Positions 27,505 to 37,274 of a stretch of 64,000 bases of DNA are shown here, piece after piece. The stretch covers positions 124,001 through 188,000 of the forward strand of contig CANRIV010000002.1 in assembly GCA_947630805.1 (NCBI GenBank), read 5' to 3'. Position 1 is the stretch's first letter, and each line of letters opens with the position of its first letter. Below the pieces are notes generated by a model. That model was not told the origin of the DNA and did not search any database. It saw only the letters and a list, made by a program, of their open reading frames with translations. A program made the translations under genes and the position numbers. The stretch is from an uncultured Lachnospiraceae bacterium (GTDB lineage: Bacteria > Bacillota > Clostridia > Lachnospirales > Lachnospiraceae).

Positions 27505-28149
27505 ATGATAGTAGATGAGAGAATTGTCACGTATATTCATTCTCTGGAAAAACCGAACAGTCCGATTTTGGAAAAAATCGAACAGAAGGCACATAAAGAC
27601 GGCGTGCCAATCATCCGTAAAGAGATGGAAAGTTTTTTACGGGTCATGCTGTCTATAAAAAGGCCAAAAAAAATTTTAGAGCTGGGTACCGCAATCGGGT
27701 ACTCAGCCATTTTAATGAGTGAGAACATTGCGGATGATGCTGTTATCGTGACCATTGAGAATTATAAAAAACGTATTACAGAAGCAAAAGAAAATATTAC
27801 TTTGGCGGGGAAAGAACATGTGATTGAGCTGTTGGAAGGTGATGCAATGGATATTATGCCCGGGCTGCGCCCGGAACAGTTTGACTTTGTTTTCATGGAT
27901 GCGGCAAAGGCACAATACATTCATTTTCTTCCAGAAGTGCTGCGGCTGATGAAAAAAGAAGGTGTGCTGGTAACAGACAATGTGTTTCAGGAAGGGGATT
28001 TGATAGAATCCAAATATGTGGTACGCAGACGGGACAGAACAATACATAAGCGAATGAGAGAATATCTTGAGACCGTAAAAAATCATCCGGAATTGGAAAC
28101 GACAGTAATACCTCTGGGAGATGGAATTACGATGTCTGTAAAGAAATAG
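27505..28149 (+). CDS. trmR: O-methyltransferase, probably tRNA 5-hydroxyuridine methyltransferase
   Basis: 214-residue class I SAM methyltransferase of the COMT-like family: LELGTAIGYSAILM binds SAM, and DFVFMDAAKAQY and VTDNVFQEG are the metal/substrate motifs. It is followed 21 bp later by a U32 peptidase-family gene, the arrangement of B. subtilis yrrM-yrrN, where YrrM/TrmR methylates ho5U34. Start at 27,505, one base after the previous stop; an earlier ATG at 27,430 overlaps the upstream gene. Function assignment depends on context. Confidence 0.82.
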   Translation: MIVDERIVTYIHSLEKPNSPILEKIEQKAHKDGVPIIRKEMESFLRVMLSIKRPKKILELGTAIGYSAILMSENIADDAVIVTIENYKKRITEAKENITLAGKEHVIELLEGDAMDIMPGLRPEQFDFVFMDAAKAQYIHFLPEVLRLMKKEGVLVTDNVFQEGDLIESKYVVRRRDRTIHKRMREYLETVKNHPELETTVIPLGDGITMSVKK

Positions 28150-28170
28150 TCAGAGATTGGGAGGAAACGT

Positions 28171-29430
28171 GTGAGTCAGATACAGAGAAAAGGGCCGGAA
28201 CTGCTGGTACCGGCCAGCAGTCTGGAAGTATTGAAAACAGCAGTTCGTTTTGGCGCGAATGCTGTATATATCGGAGGAGAAGTCTTTGGTCTTCGGGCGA
28301 AGGCAAAGAATTTTTCGCTGGAGGAAATGGCGCAGGGTGTGAAATTTGCCCATAAATATGGAGTAAAAGTGTATGTCACAGCTAATATTATAGCGCATAA
28401 TGCAGATATTGAGCCGGTAAAGGAATATTTTCATGATTTGAAAAAGGTAAATCCAGATGCGTTAATTATCTCGGATCCGGCCATTTTTTTGATTGCAAAG
28501 CAAATTCTGCCGGAAATGGAACTGCATATCAGTACGCAGGCAAACAACACAAATTATGGAACTTATAATTTCTGGTATCAGCTGGGAGCCAGGCGGGTGG
28601 TTTCTGCCCGGGAACTTTCTCTTGCAGAGATAAAAGAGATTCGTCGGAATATTCCGGATGATATGGAAATCGAAACATTTGTGCATGGAGCAATGTGTAT
28701 CTCTTATTCCGGAAGATGTCTGCTCAGCAGTTTTATGACGGGAAGAGATGCCAATAAGGGCGCTTGTACCCATCCATGTCGATGGAAGTATGCAGTGGTG
28801 GAGGAATCCAGACCGGGAGAATATATGCCGGTGGAAGAGAACGAGAGAGGTACATATATTTTTAATTCTAAAGATTTATGTATGATTGAACACATTCCGG
28901 AATTGATAGACGCCGGAATTGATAGTTTTAAAATAGAGGGAAGAATGAAAACAGCGTTGTATGTAGCAACGGTAGCCCGTACTTATCGCATGGCAATCGA
29001 TGATTATCTGGAAAACCCAAAAATATATGAAAATAATCTGGAAAAGTATCGGAGATTGATATCGCAGTGTACCTATCGTCAGTATACTACCGGATTTTTC
29101 TTTGGAAAGCCGGATAATACAACGCAGATTTATGACAATAATGTCTATGAAAGAGATTACATATATCTGGGAATTGTGGGGGAAAAAGCCGAAAAATCGC
29201 GTTGCGAAATAGAGCAGAAAAATAAATTTTCTGTAGGGCAGACGATAGAAATTATGAAACCTGACGGAAACGATATAGAAACCAAAGTATTGTCAATCGA
29301 GGACGAAGAGGGAAACCTTATGGAGAGTTGTCCCCATCCCAAACAAAAGCTTTGGATTCGACTTGAAACAGAGCCGGAACAGGGGGATGTTCTACGCATG
29401 AAAGACACAGATACAATACCGGAAAAATAA
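28171..29430 (+). CDS. trhP: peptidase U32 family protein, probable tRNA hydroxylation protein
   Basis: 419 residues starting GTG with a GGGAGG site. The U32 signature is visible as ETFVHGAMCISYSGRC, with the further cysteines GACTHPC that could hold an iron-sulfur cluster. TrhP proteins add the hydroxyl to U34 of tRNA using prephenate; TrmR then methylates it. In B. subtilis two U32 genes follow yrrM; here there is only one. The last ~80 residues form a beta-rich C-terminal domain. Other U32 families act in ubiquinone or rRNA modification, so the exact reaction is inferred. Confidence 0.82.
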   Translation: MSQIQRKGPELLVPASSLEVLKTAVRFGANAVYIGGEVFGLRAKAKNFSLEEMAQGVKFAHKYGVKVYVTANIIAHNADIEPVKEYFHDLKKVNPDALIISDPAIFLIAKQILPEMELHISTQANNTNYGTYNFWYQLGARRVVSARELSLAEIKEIRRNIPDDMEIETFVHGAMCISYSGRCLLSSFMTGRDANKGACTHPCRWKYAVVEESRPGEYMPVEENERGTYIFNSKDLCMIEHIPELIDAGIDSFKIEGRMKTALYVATVARTYRMAIDDYLENPKIYENNLEKYRRLISQCTYRQYTTGFFFGKPDNTTQIYDNNVYERDYIYLGIVGEKAEKSRCEIEQKNKFSVGQTIEIMKPDGNDIETKVLSIEDEEGNLMESCPHPKQKLWIRLETEPEQGDVLRMKDTDTIPEK

Positions 29431-29525
29431 AAGAAAATAAGCCCAGAAAGTTTATTTTCAGGGTACAGGCACCACAGATTATTCTTTGGCATAAGATAGA
29501 TTAAGTATGTCAAGAGGTGCTAAAG

Positions 29526-30161
29526 GTGAAAACTTTTTTAGAGCCCTTAACTCCCGAGGAAGAGAAGGCGTTTGTAGAAAGATATCAGAAAGGGGACGAA
29601 AAAGCAAAGGACATACTCATTGAGCGCAATTTAAGACTGGTAGCGCATATTGCAAAAAAATATTACAGTGAGAATAGAGAGAGTGAAGATTTAATATCGA
29701 TTGGAATTATAGGATTGATTAAAGCGGTTAATACTTATAACCCCACAAAGGGAAACCGACTTGTCACATATGCTTCCAAGTGTATAGAAAATGAACTTTT
29801 AATGATGCTCCGGGGAGAGAAGAAGAAAAACAGGGAAATATCGTTAAACGAGCCCATTGGTATGGATAAAGAAGGAAATACAATCAGTTTAATTGATGTC
29901 ATTGAAAATGATGAGCCTGATGCGTTGAAGCGCATGGAAAATGCAGAAGATGTGACCCGGGTAAAACAATATGTGGAGGGAATTTTAACGCCTAGAGAAA
30001 GAGAGATTATTATAAAGAGATATGGTCTGGATGGAAATGAACCATTGACGCAGAAAAAAGTGGGAGCTTTTATGGGAATTTCCCGAAGCTATGTCAGCAG
30101 AATTGAAAAAAAAGCATTGCACAAATTAAAAAAAGCTTTTGACAATTCATACAAAGTGTGA
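29526..30161 (+). CDS. sigK: RNA polymerase sporulation sigma factor SigK
   Basis: Late mother-cell sigma factor. 211 residues: region 2 with NLRLVAHIAKKYY, DLISIGIIGLIKAVNTYNP, CIENELLMMLR, then ISLNEPIGMDKEGNTISL, typical of SigK/SigE, and region 4 with LTPREREIIIKRYGLDG and SRSYVSRIEKKALHKLK. GTG at 29,526 follows AGAGG at 8 bp; an upstream GTG at 29,517 is an alternative. The gene is uninterrupted, with no skin element. SigE is the main alternative, but the short N-terminus and position before comM favour SigK. Confidence 0.88.
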   Translation: MKTFLEPLTPEEEKAFVERYQKGDEKAKDILIERNLRLVAHIAKKYYSENRESEDLISIGIIGLIKAVNTYNPTKGNRLVTYASKCIENELLMMLRGEKKKNREISLNEPIGMDKEGNTISLIDVIENDEPDALKRMENAEDVTRVKQYVEGILTPREREIIIKRYGLDGNEPLTQKKVGAFMGISRSYVSRIEKKALHKLKKAFDNSYKV

Positions 30162-30167
30162 TATATT
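30139..30167 (+). promoter_or_regulatory. promoter of comM-dprA-topA inside the sigK 3' end
   Basis: TTGACA (30,139-30,144), 17 bp, TATATT (30,162-30,167). A short dyad (ATATTGTT with AACAATAT) overlaps the -10. Confidence 0.65.
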
Positions 30168-30208
30168 GTTGATACAAACAATATGTGAATATACAAAAGG
30201 GGAAATAA

Positions 30209-31732
30209 ATGGTATGTAAAATAAATTGTGCCACGATTACAGGGCTTGAAGTTGTGCCTGTTGTAGTGGAAACGGATATTTGTAATGGCCTGCCATCTTT
30301 TGATATGGTAGGTCTTTTAGCGTCTGATGTCAGGGAATCCAGACAGAGAGTGCGCACTGCATTAAAAAATTCAGGATTTGATCTTCCGCCAAAGAAAATC
30401 ACAATTAGTTTTTCCCCGGGAAATGTACGAAAAACAGGAACACATTTTGATCTTTCTATCGCAGTCTCTATTTTGAAGATTTTAAACATTATAGAAAGCG
30501 GATTAGAGGATAAAATGTTTATCGGAGAACTCAGTCTGAATGGAGAAGTACTTCCCGTAAACGGTGTTCTTCCGATTGTTTTGAGTGCGGTTGATAGCGG
30601 AGTCCGCGAGTGTTTTGTCCCTGCAGAAAACGTAGAAGAGTGTAGTTTTGTTCAGGGAATCCGGATGATTGGCGTAGAGAGATTGAATCAACTTGTCCGT
30701 CTGCTCTCTACGGGAGATTACAGAGAAATTCCGTTTCAAAAAAATAAAGAAGTGAGCGAAAATATTTTTCCGGAAGATTCTGATTCTGAAAAATATGATT
30801 TTAAATGGATTGCAGGACAGATTCCGGCAAGAAAAGCGGCAGAAATCAGTGCAGCAGGAAAACACAATCTATTAATGGTAGGACCGCCCGGTACCGGTAA
30901 ATCTGTGTTGGCGAAAGCCTTTTCTACCATACTCCCGAAAATGAGTCCGGAAGAGGCGATTGAGATATCAAAAATACAGAGTATTGTGGGAAATTTAAAT
31001 GGAGGTAAAATCAGAAGGCCGTTTAGAAGTCCGCATCATACAGTCACCCTTCCTGCTATGACCGGCGGAGGAATGAATCCTAAGCCGGGAGAAATTACAT
31101 TAGCACATGGCGGTGTACTGTATCTGGACGAGCTGCCGGAATTTTCAGGAAAAGTAATGGAGAGTCTGAGGCAGCCGTTAGAAGAACGCAAGATATCTGT
31201 AGCGAGAACAGGAGGAAAATATGTATTTCCTGCAGATTTTATTTTGATTGCTGCGATGAATCCCTGTCGATGCGGCTACTATCCCAATCGAAACCGATGC
31301 CGCTGTACAGAGTATGAGGTAAGAAAATATACAGAAAAAATCAGTGGACCAATCATAGACCGCATGGATTTATGTGTTTATTTAAAGGCTGTAGATTATA
31401 CAGATTTGGGAGAGAGGCAGGAGCAGGAAAGTTCCGAACAAATCAGAGAAAGAGTAAACGCTGCCGTGGAGGTGCAGAGAGAACGTTATCAGAAAGAGTC
31501 TGTTTTATACAATGGACAGCTGGAAGGACAAAAAATTATAGAATATTGTCATTTAAATAAGAAAGAACAGGAAATGGCAGAACAGATTTATAATAAGATG
31601 CAGCTCAGTGTCCGGTCTTATGAAAAATTATTAAAAGTAGCGAGAACAATCGCTGATTTAAAACAGAAAAAAGACATCAATACGGAAGATATTGCAGAGG
31701 CATTAAGCTTTAAAGCGAGAATCGTGAGATAA
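30209..31732 (+). CDS. comM: YifB/ComM family AAA+ ATPase
   Basis: 507-residue Mg-chelatase-like ATPase. N-terminal Lon-protease-like fold (FDMVGLLASDVRESRQRVRTA), Walker A GPPGTGKS near residue 230, Walker B LYLDELPEF, and the zinc-like cluster NPCRCGYYPNRNRCRC. ComM is a branch-migration helicase in natural transformation. It is 21 bp before dprA, consistent with recombination of incoming DNA. Confidence 0.93.
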   Translation: MVCKINCATITGLEVVPVVVETDICNGLPSFDMVGLLASDVRESRQRVRTALKNSGFDLPPKKITISFSPGNVRKTGTHFDLSIAVSILKILNIIESGLEDKMFIGELSLNGEVLPVNGVLPIVLSAVDSGVRECFVPAENVEECSFVQGIRMIGVERLNQLVRLLSTGDYREIPFQKNKEVSENIFPEDSDSEKYDFKWIAGQIPARKAAEISAAGKHNLLMVGPPGTGKSVLAKAFSTILPKMSPEEAIEISKIQSIVGNLNGGKIRRPFRSPHHTVTLPAMTGGGMNPKPGEITLAHGGVLYLDELPEFSGKVMESLRQPLEERKISVARTGGKYVFPADFILIAAMNPCRCGYYPNRNRCRCTEYEVRKYTEKISGPIIDRMDLCVYLKAVDYTDLGERQEQESSEQIRERVNAAVEVQRERYQKESVLYNGQLEGQKIIEYCHLNKKEQEMAEQIYNKMQLSVRSYEKLLKVARTIADLKQKKDINTEDIAEALSFKARIVR

Positions 31733-31753
31733 AAGGAAGCGGAAGCAAGAAAT

Positions 31754-32842
31754 ATGACGGATAGAGAATGTTGGGCATGGATATCAAAAATAGAAGGAAT
31801 TTATCAGCAAAAAATAACGAAATTACTAAAAATTTTTGGGGGAATCCGTAATTTGTATCAGGCAGAGACATCTGAATTGATGCTTCGTGCCGGAATGTCA
31901 AAGAGGGAAGCAGAGAACATGGTCAGCACAAGAAAAAACTTTGTTCCAGAGGAGTTTTTTTATCTGTTGGAACAAAAGAAGATTCATTTTGTGTGCCAGA
32001 GCGATACTGAATTTCCTTCCAAACTGCGTCCCTTTTCCTACAGTCCTTATTATCTTTTTTATAAGGGAAGACTGCCGGATGAAAATATTCCGGCGGTGGC
32101 AATGGTGGGGGCGAGAGCCTGTACGGATTACGGAAGAAAAACTGCTACGAAAATTTCCACCTATCTCTCTCAAAGAGGAATACAAATTATTAGTGGAATG
32201 GCGAGAGGAATCGATACATATAGTCAATTAGGAGCGATTAAAGGTGGAACGCCTACTTTTGCAGTGCTGGGCTGTGGGGCAGACTTGTGCTATCCCGCAG
32301 AAAACATAGAACTGTATGAAAAAATCTGTAGTAATGGAGGAATTTTATCTGAATATCCACCGGAAACAAAACCTTTGGCATGGCATTTTCCCCAAAGAAA
32401 CAGAATTATCAGTGGATTGGCAGATAAAATAATTATTGTGGAAGCCAGAGAGAACAGTGGCTCTTTAATTACGGCAGAATGGGCGTTGGAACAGGGAAAG
32501 GATATTATGGCTGTTCCCGGAAAACTGGGAGATTGTGCCAGTATGGGATGCAACAGACTTATCAGGGCGGGAGCCGATATTGTGACATCGCCGGAAGATA
32601 TCTTAGAAGATTTTAAATACGTAGTATTTAAGGAGGAAAGTGAGAGCAACGCAGGAGAAAAAACACTTGAAAAAGATTTTTTCATGGTGTATAGTGAGTT
32701 AAGTTTACAGTCCAAAAATATATACGAGTTGTTGGAGGCTACAGGGCTGGAATATGAAAGACTTGTTAATGTTCTGCTGCAGCTTCAGTTGCAGGGGTTT
32801 GTAGAACAGACAGCAGAAAATTGTTATATAAGAATAAAATGA
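31754..32842 (+). CDS. dprA: DNA processing protein DprA
   Basis: Loads RecA on incoming single-stranded DNA. 362 residues: N-terminal SAM-like helices, the Rossmann-like core with VGARACTDYGRKTA, ISGMARGIDTYSQLGA, AVLGCGADLCYP and FPQRNRIISGLADK, and a C-terminal winged helix (LLEATGLEYERLVNVLLQLQ). Full length for the family. topA follows 31 bp later. Confidence 0.96.
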   Translation: MTDRECWAWISKIEGIYQQKITKLLKIFGGIRNLYQAETSELMLRAGMSKREAENMVSTRKNFVPEEFFYLLEQKKIHFVCQSDTEFPSKLRPFSYSPYYLFYKGRLPDENIPAVAMVGARACTDYGRKTATKISTYLSQRGIQIISGMARGIDTYSQLGAIKGGTPTFAVLGCGADLCYPAENIELYEKICSNGGILSEYPPETKPLAWHFPQRNRIISGLADKIIIVEARENSGSLITAEWALEQGKDIMAVPGKLGDCASMGCNRLIRAGADIVTSPEDILEDFKYVVFKEESESNAGEKTLEKDFFMVYSELSLQSKNIYELLEATGLEYERLVNVLLQLQLQGFVEQTAENCYIRIK

Positions 32843-32873
32843 AAACATGGACAAACTGTCAAAGGAGATGTTT

Positions 32874-34949
32874 ATGGCAAAATATCTTGTAATTGTGGAA
32901 TCACCCGCAAAGGTAAAAACTATAAAAAAATTTCTCGGGTCAAATTATGAAGTAGTGGCTTCCAATGGACATGTGAGAGATCTTCCAAAAAGTACTATGG
33001 GAATTGACATTGAACATGACTATGAGCCTAAATATATTACAATACGGGGAAAAGGAGATAAACTGGCAGAACTGCGACGCTGCGTAAAAAGAGCTGATAA
33101 AGTATTTCTGGCGACTGACCCGGATCGGGAAGGTGAAGCCATTTCCTGGCATCTTGCAAATTCGCTAAAATTAGATAAGAAAAAAACATCCAGAATTACA
33201 TTTAATGAAATTACAAAATCTGCAGTGAAAGAATCTTTAAAAAATCCTCGGGAAATTGATATGAATCTTGTAGATTCCCAACAGGCAAGAAGAGTAATTG
33301 ACAGAATGGTAGGATATAGTATCAGTCCTCTTTTATGGATGAAAATCAAACGGGGATTGAGTGCAGGAAGAGTACAGTCTGTTGCTTTACGGATGTTGTG
33401 TGATAGAGAGGAAGAAATCAATGCCTTTATTCCAAAAGAATATTGGGATATGGATGTCGTTTTGAAATATAAAAATAAAGAGTTTGCTGCAAATTTTTAT
33501 GGGGATAAAAAAGGAAAAATCGAAATTAGCGGAAAGCAGCAGTTGGACAATATTATCGGTGAATTACAGGGATGTGACTTTACGGTAAAGAATGTCAAAA
33601 AAGGCAGCAGGACCAGAAAAGCTCCAATTCCTTTTACGACAAGTACTTTACAGCAGGAAGCATCAAAGGCGCTCAATTTTTCCACGCAGAAAACAATGCG
33701 TATTGCCCAGCAGTTATATGAGGGCGTAGACATTAAAGAAAGAGGAAGCGTAGGCTTAATCACATATCTGCGTACAGATTCCACAAGAGTTTCTGAGACG
33801 GCAGAAGCCCAGGTAAAAGAATTTATTGAAAAAAATTATGGTCAGACTTACATGACAAAAGAAATTAATGTAAAAACGACAGGGAAAAAGATTCAGGATG
33901 CGCATGAAGCTATCCGTCCGACAGATGTTACACTGATACCGGAGAAGGTAAAAGACCAGCTTCCAAGAGACCAATTTCGGCTATATCAGTTGATTTGGAG
34001 AAGATTTGTGGCAAGCCGTATGCAAAGTGCAGTATATGAGACGACAAATGTGGCGATAGAAGCAGGAAATTATGTATTTCATGCTTCTACATCCAGACTG
34101 GATTTTGACGGCTTTATGAAAATATATACAGAGAGTGACAATGAGAAGGTGGTCACAAACAATGCAATCGCAAAATTGGAAAAAGACGAAGTGCCGACTT
34201 TCGTAAAATTTGAAGAAAATCAGCATTTTACTCAGCCACCGGCACATTTCACGGAAGCGGCACTGGTTAAGGCCATGGAGGAACAGGGAATCGGAAGACC
34301 AAGCACTTATGCTCCAACGATTACAACAATTATTGCAAGAAGATATGTCACAAGAGAAAAAAAGAATCTGTATGTTACGGAATTGGGAGAGGCAGTCAAT
34401 AATGTGATGAAAACTGCCTTTAAGGTAATTATAAATACTGATTTTACTGCAAATATGGAATCTCTTCTGGATGCTGTGGAAGAAGGTACGGTAGAGTGGA
34501 AAACAATTATCCGTAATTTTTACCCGGATTTGAATGAGATGGTCAAAGATGCAGAACAAAAATTAGAAAAAATTCATATAGCCGATGAAGAATCTGATGA
34601 AATTTGTGAAGAATGTGGCAGACGTATGGTAATTAAATACGGACCTCATGGAAAATTTCTTGCATGTCCAGGATTTCCTGACTGTAAAAATACAAAACCA
34701 TATTTGGAAAAAGCGGGAGTGCCATGTCCGAAATGCGGAAAAGATGTTATTCTTAGAAAAACGAAAAAAGGAAGAAGATATTTTGGCTGCATTGACAATC
34801 CGGATTGTGATTTCATGTCATGGCAGAAGCCTTCTACAGAAAAATGTCCAAAATGTGGTGGATATATGGTAGAAAAGGGAAATAAACTGGCCTGTGCAGA
34901 TGTTGAATGTGGATATGTACAAAATAAAATACCGGAAAAGTCACTTTAA
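32874..34949 (+). CDS. topA: DNA topoisomerase I
   Basis: Relaxes negative supercoils. 691 residues from MAKYLVIVESPAKVKTIKKF. TOPRIM Asp/Glu residues in FLATDPDREGEAISW, active Tyr in GLITYLRTDSTRVS, and three C-terminal zinc-ribbon Cys4 modules (CEECGRRM...CPGFPDC, CPKCGKDV...CIDNPDC, CPKCGGYM...CADVEC). Start at 32,874 follows AAAGGAG; an upstream in-frame ATG at 32,847 lacks family conservation. In many related genomes codY lies between topA and rpsB; it is absent here. Confidence 0.98.
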   Translation: MAKYLVIVESPAKVKTIKKFLGSNYEVVASNGHVRDLPKSTMGIDIEHDYEPKYITIRGKGDKLAELRRCVKRADKVFLATDPDREGEAISWHLANSLKLDKKKTSRITFNEITKSAVKESLKNPREIDMNLVDSQQARRVIDRMVGYSISPLLWMKIKRGLSAGRVQSVALRMLCDREEEINAFIPKEYWDMDVVLKYKNKEFAANFYGDKKGKIEISGKQQLDNIIGELQGCDFTVKNVKKGSRTRKAPIPFTTSTLQQEASKALNFSTQKTMRIAQQLYEGVDIKERGSVGLITYLRTDSTRVSETAEAQVKEFIEKNYGQTYMTKEINVKTTGKKIQDAHEAIRPTDVTLIPEKVKDQLPRDQFRLYQLIWRRFVASRMQSAVYETTNVAIEAGNYVFHASTSRLDFDGFMKIYTESDNEKVVTNNAIAKLEKDEVPTFVKFEENQHFTQPPAHFTEAALVKAMEEQGIGRPSTYAPTITTIIARRYVTREKKNLYVTELGEAVNNVMKTAFKVIINTDFTANMESLLDAVEEGTVEWKTIIRNFYPDLNEMVKDAEQKLEKIHIADEESDEICEECGRRMVIKYGPHGKFLACPGFPDCKNTKPYLEKAGVPCPKCGKDVILRKTKKGRRYFGCIDNPDCDFMSWQKPSTEKCPKCGGYMVEKGNKLACADVECGYVQNKIPEKSL

Positions 34950-34963
34950 AATAAAAAATATAA

Positions 34964-34983
34964 AACAGGGAAATATCTCTGTT
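34964..34983 (+). terminator. weak hairpin after topA
   Basis: AACAGGGA pairs with TCTCTGTT (one G-T) around a 4-nt loop, 15 bp after the topA stop. No T-run, so termination may be partial. Confidence 0.35.
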
Positions 34984-35019
34984 GGCTGTTTGCGTTGGAT
35001 TATTGATGACAAATAGGTA

Positions 35020-35048
35020 TTGCAACCTTCTTTTTTTTATGCTATGAT
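35020..35048 (+). promoter_or_regulatory. promoter of rpsB-tsf
   Basis: TTGCAA (35,020-35,025), 17 bp, TATGAT (35,043-35,048). It gives a leader of about 145 nt. Confidence 0.65.
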
Positions 35049-35067
35049 ATTTGGGCTGTATTAAACA

Positions 35068-35128
35068 CATCTGTGGAGTATCAGACCGGTGCCCTTGCTC
35101 GGGGTCGTCTGACACATAGAAGCAGATG
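35068..35128 (+). promoter_or_regulatory. structured leader of rpsB
   Basis: Nested pairing: CATCTG (35,068-35,073) with CAGATG (35,123-35,128) outside, and TCAGAC (35,081-35,086) with GTCTGA (35,107-35,112) inside, with a G/C-rich apical part. Candidate S2 autoregulatory element; no Rfam family was matched by eye. Confidence 0.55.
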
Positions 35129-35198
35129 GAAGAAACTGTATGTTCCAATATTAGTTTATTGGAAATACAAATATTTAAAAACCAGGAGGGAAAAGAAA

Positions 35199-35963
35199 AT
35201 GAGCGTTATTTCAATGAAAAGTTTATTAGAAGCAGGTGTTCATTTTGGACATCAGACAAGAAGATGGAATCCTAAAATGGCTCCATACATCTACACAGAG
35301 AGAAATGGTATTTACATTATTGACTTACAGAAATCTGTGGGAAAAGTAGATGAAGCGTACAAGGCTGTAGCAGATATTGCAGCAGATGGCGGAACAGTTC
35401 TTTTTGTGGGAACAAAAAAACAGGCACAGGATGCTGTAAAAGAAGAAGCAGAGAGATGTGGCATGTATTATGTAAATGAAAGATGGTTAGGAGGCATGCT
35501 CACAAACTTCAAAACAATTCAATCAAGAATTAAAAGATTAAAAGATATTGAGAAAATGTCAGAGGATGGAACATTTGATGTTCTGCCAAAGAAGGAAGTT
35601 GTCAATCTGAAAAAAGAATGGGACAAACTGGAGAAGAATCTGGGCGGTATCAAAAATATGAAAAAACTCCCAGATGCAATTTTTGTAGTTGATCCTAAAA
35701 AAGAAAGAATTTGTGTTCAGGAAGCACATGCGCTGGGTATTACTCTGATTGGTATTGCAGATACAAACTGTGACCCTGAAGAATTAGATTATGTTATTCC
35801 GGGTAATGATGATGCTATCAGAGCTGTAAAACTGATTGTTTCAAAGATGGCAGATGCTGTTATTGAAGCAAATCAGGGTGAGGAAATGCCGGTTGAATCT
35901 GTAAGTGAAGCAGAAGAGACGGAAGAAGCTCCTGTAGTAGAAGAAGAAACAGTAGAAGAATAA
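35199..35963 (+). CDS. rpsB: 30S ribosomal protein S2
   Basis: 254 residues starting [20 protein letters not shown], with [33 protein letters not shown] and [22 protein letters not shown], all universal S2 segments. Acidic C-terminal tail ([13 protein letters not shown]). Start chosen by the CCAGGAGGG site; an open frame reaching back to 35,073 runs through the leader and is not coding. Confidence 0.98.
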   Translation: MSVISMKSLLEAGVHFGHQTRRWNPKMAPYIYTERNGIYIIDLQKSVGKVDEAYKAVADIAADGGTVLFVGTKKQAQDAVKEEAERCGMYYVNERWLGGMLTNFKTIQSRIKRLKDIEKMSEDGTFDVLPKKEVVNLKKEWDKLEKNLGGIKNMKKLPDAIFVVDPKKERICVQEAHALGITLIGIADTNCDPEELDYVIPGNDDAIRAVKLIVSKMADAVIEANQGEEMPVESVSEAEETEEAPVVEEETVEE

Positions 35964-36037
35964 TCAATGGAAGAAGCCGGCAGCGGTGTGATGATTGTAT
36001 GCCGGAAGTATTGGGAAAGTTTAGGAGGAATCATATT

Positions 36038-36961
36038 ATGACAATCACAGCAGCAATGGTAAAAGAATTAAGAGAATTAACAGGTGCTGGTGTTATGGCA
36101 TGTAAAAATGCTCTAGTAGAGACAGATGGAAACCAGGAAGAAGCGATTGAAGTTTTAAGAAAAAAAGGGGAAGCTTCTGCAGTTAAAAAAGCAGGAAGAA
36201 TTGCGGCAGAAGGAATCGTCTACACTGCTGTAAAAGAGGGTAGAGCTGCAATCGTAGAAGTAAACTCAGAGACAGATTTTGTGGCAAAGAATGAAAAATT
36301 CCAGACATTTGTAGCAAATGTCGCAGATCAGATTTTAGATTCTGATGCAAAAGATGTAGATACTTTGATGACAGATACATGGAAACTGGATCCGGCAAAG
36401 ACCGTAAAGGATGAGCTGGTATCTCAGATTGCTGTTATTGGAGAAAACATGAATATCAGAAGATTTGAAAAATTGGTAACTGACGGCGTAGTTGTTTCTT
36501 ATATTCACGGCGGCGGAAGAATCGGTGTTCTTGTGGAAGCAGATGCTCCAAAGGATGCTGCGGTAGAAGAGGCATTAAGAAATATTGCAATGCAGATTGC
36601 TGCATTGAATGCAAAGTTTATTTCAACAGATGAAATCAGTGCTGAATATATAGAACATGAAAAATCAATTCTAAAAGAACAGATTATGAATGATCCTAAG
36701 GAATCTCAGAAACCGGAGAAGGTTATTGAGGGTATGATTATGGGGCGTTTGAATAAGCAGTTCAAAGAAGTTTGTCTGTTAGATCAGGTATATGTAAAGG
36801 CAGAGGACGGAAAGCAGTCCGTGGCAAAATATTTAGAGCAGGTATCTAAAGCAGTAGGCGAGGCAATCACATTAAAGAAATTTGTCCGTTTTGAAACAGG
36901 AGAAGGTCTTGAGAAAAAAGAAGAAAATTTTGCTGAAGAAGTAGCCGCACAGATGAAATAG
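36038..36961 (+). CDS. tsf: translation elongation factor Ts
   Basis: Nucleotide exchange factor for EF-Tu. 307 residues: N-terminal UBA-like domain (AAMVKELRELTGAGVMACKNAL) and EF-Ts core with VEVNSETDFVAKNEKFQ and YIHGGGRIGVLVEA. Start at 36,038 after TAGGAGG. The last 11 bases of the gene are the first bases of a 77-bp direct repeat copied at 38,064. Confidence 0.98.
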   Translation: MTITAAMVKELRELTGAGVMACKNALVETDGNQEEAIEVLRKKGEASAVKKAGRIAAEGIVYTAVKEGRAAIVEVNSETDFVAKNEKFQTFVANVADQILDSDAKDVDTLMTDTWKLDPAKTVKDELVSQIAVIGENMNIRRFEKLVTDGVVVSYIHGGGRIGVLVEADAPKDAAVEEALRNIAMQIAALNAKFISTDEISAEYIEHEKSILKEQIMNDPKESQKPEKVIEGMIMGRLNKQFKEVCLLDQVYVKAEDGKQSVAKYLEQVSKAVGEAITLKKFVRFETGEGLEKKEENFAEEVAAQMK

Positions 36962-37026
36962 ATCATCACATATAAGAAACTGATAGAAACGCTGGAAACA
37001 TCAATGTTCCCAGCGTTTTTTCGATT
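36950..37026 (+). repeat. 77-bp direct repeat, copy 1 (tsf 3' end and terminator)
   Basis: From CAGATGAAATA at the tsf stop to TTTTTTCGATT after its terminator. The same 77 bp occur at 38,064-38,140 with 2 mismatches. Copy 1 is the native one because it contains the tsf stop. Confidence 0.9.
36987..37024 (+). terminator. terminator of rpsB-tsf
   Basis: AACGCTGG-A-AACAT pairs with ATGTT-C-CCAGCGTT, followed by six T. The same structure is repeated at about 38,101-38,137. Confidence 0.88.
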
Positions 37027-37216
37027 ATTTGTCAAGAGTGGGGGGTAAAGTTTGGATTGGCATCGGAAGATGATAGTGGACAGAAGGATGCAGATAAAGA
37101 GAAATTGGAAAATAAATCTTTTACAGTTTGTACAAGATGAATTATCGTATATGGTCTGTGTAATACAGATTAATGATATGGAAAAAAGTAATCAGATAAA
37201 ATTTGATGTCAATAGG

Positions 37217-37245
37217 TTGAATTTATCCTATAATTTGCGTATACT
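37217..37245 (+). promoter_or_regulatory. promoter of the phd/doc pair
   Basis: TTGAAT (37,217-37,222), 17 bp, TATACT (37,240-37,245), then TTAGGAGG before the first gene. Confidence 0.65.
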
Positions 37246-37274
37246 ATAAGTACAAATGTTAGGAGGTATTCACA

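Noticed and set aside
33981..34559. 192-codon open frame on the minus strand
   Set aside because: Shadow of topA; composition is that of reversed coding sequence.
37052..37249. 65-codon frame before the antitoxin
   Set aside because: No ribosome binding site, runs through the phd promoter, and no recognisable domain. Possibly the debris of an older gene in another frame.
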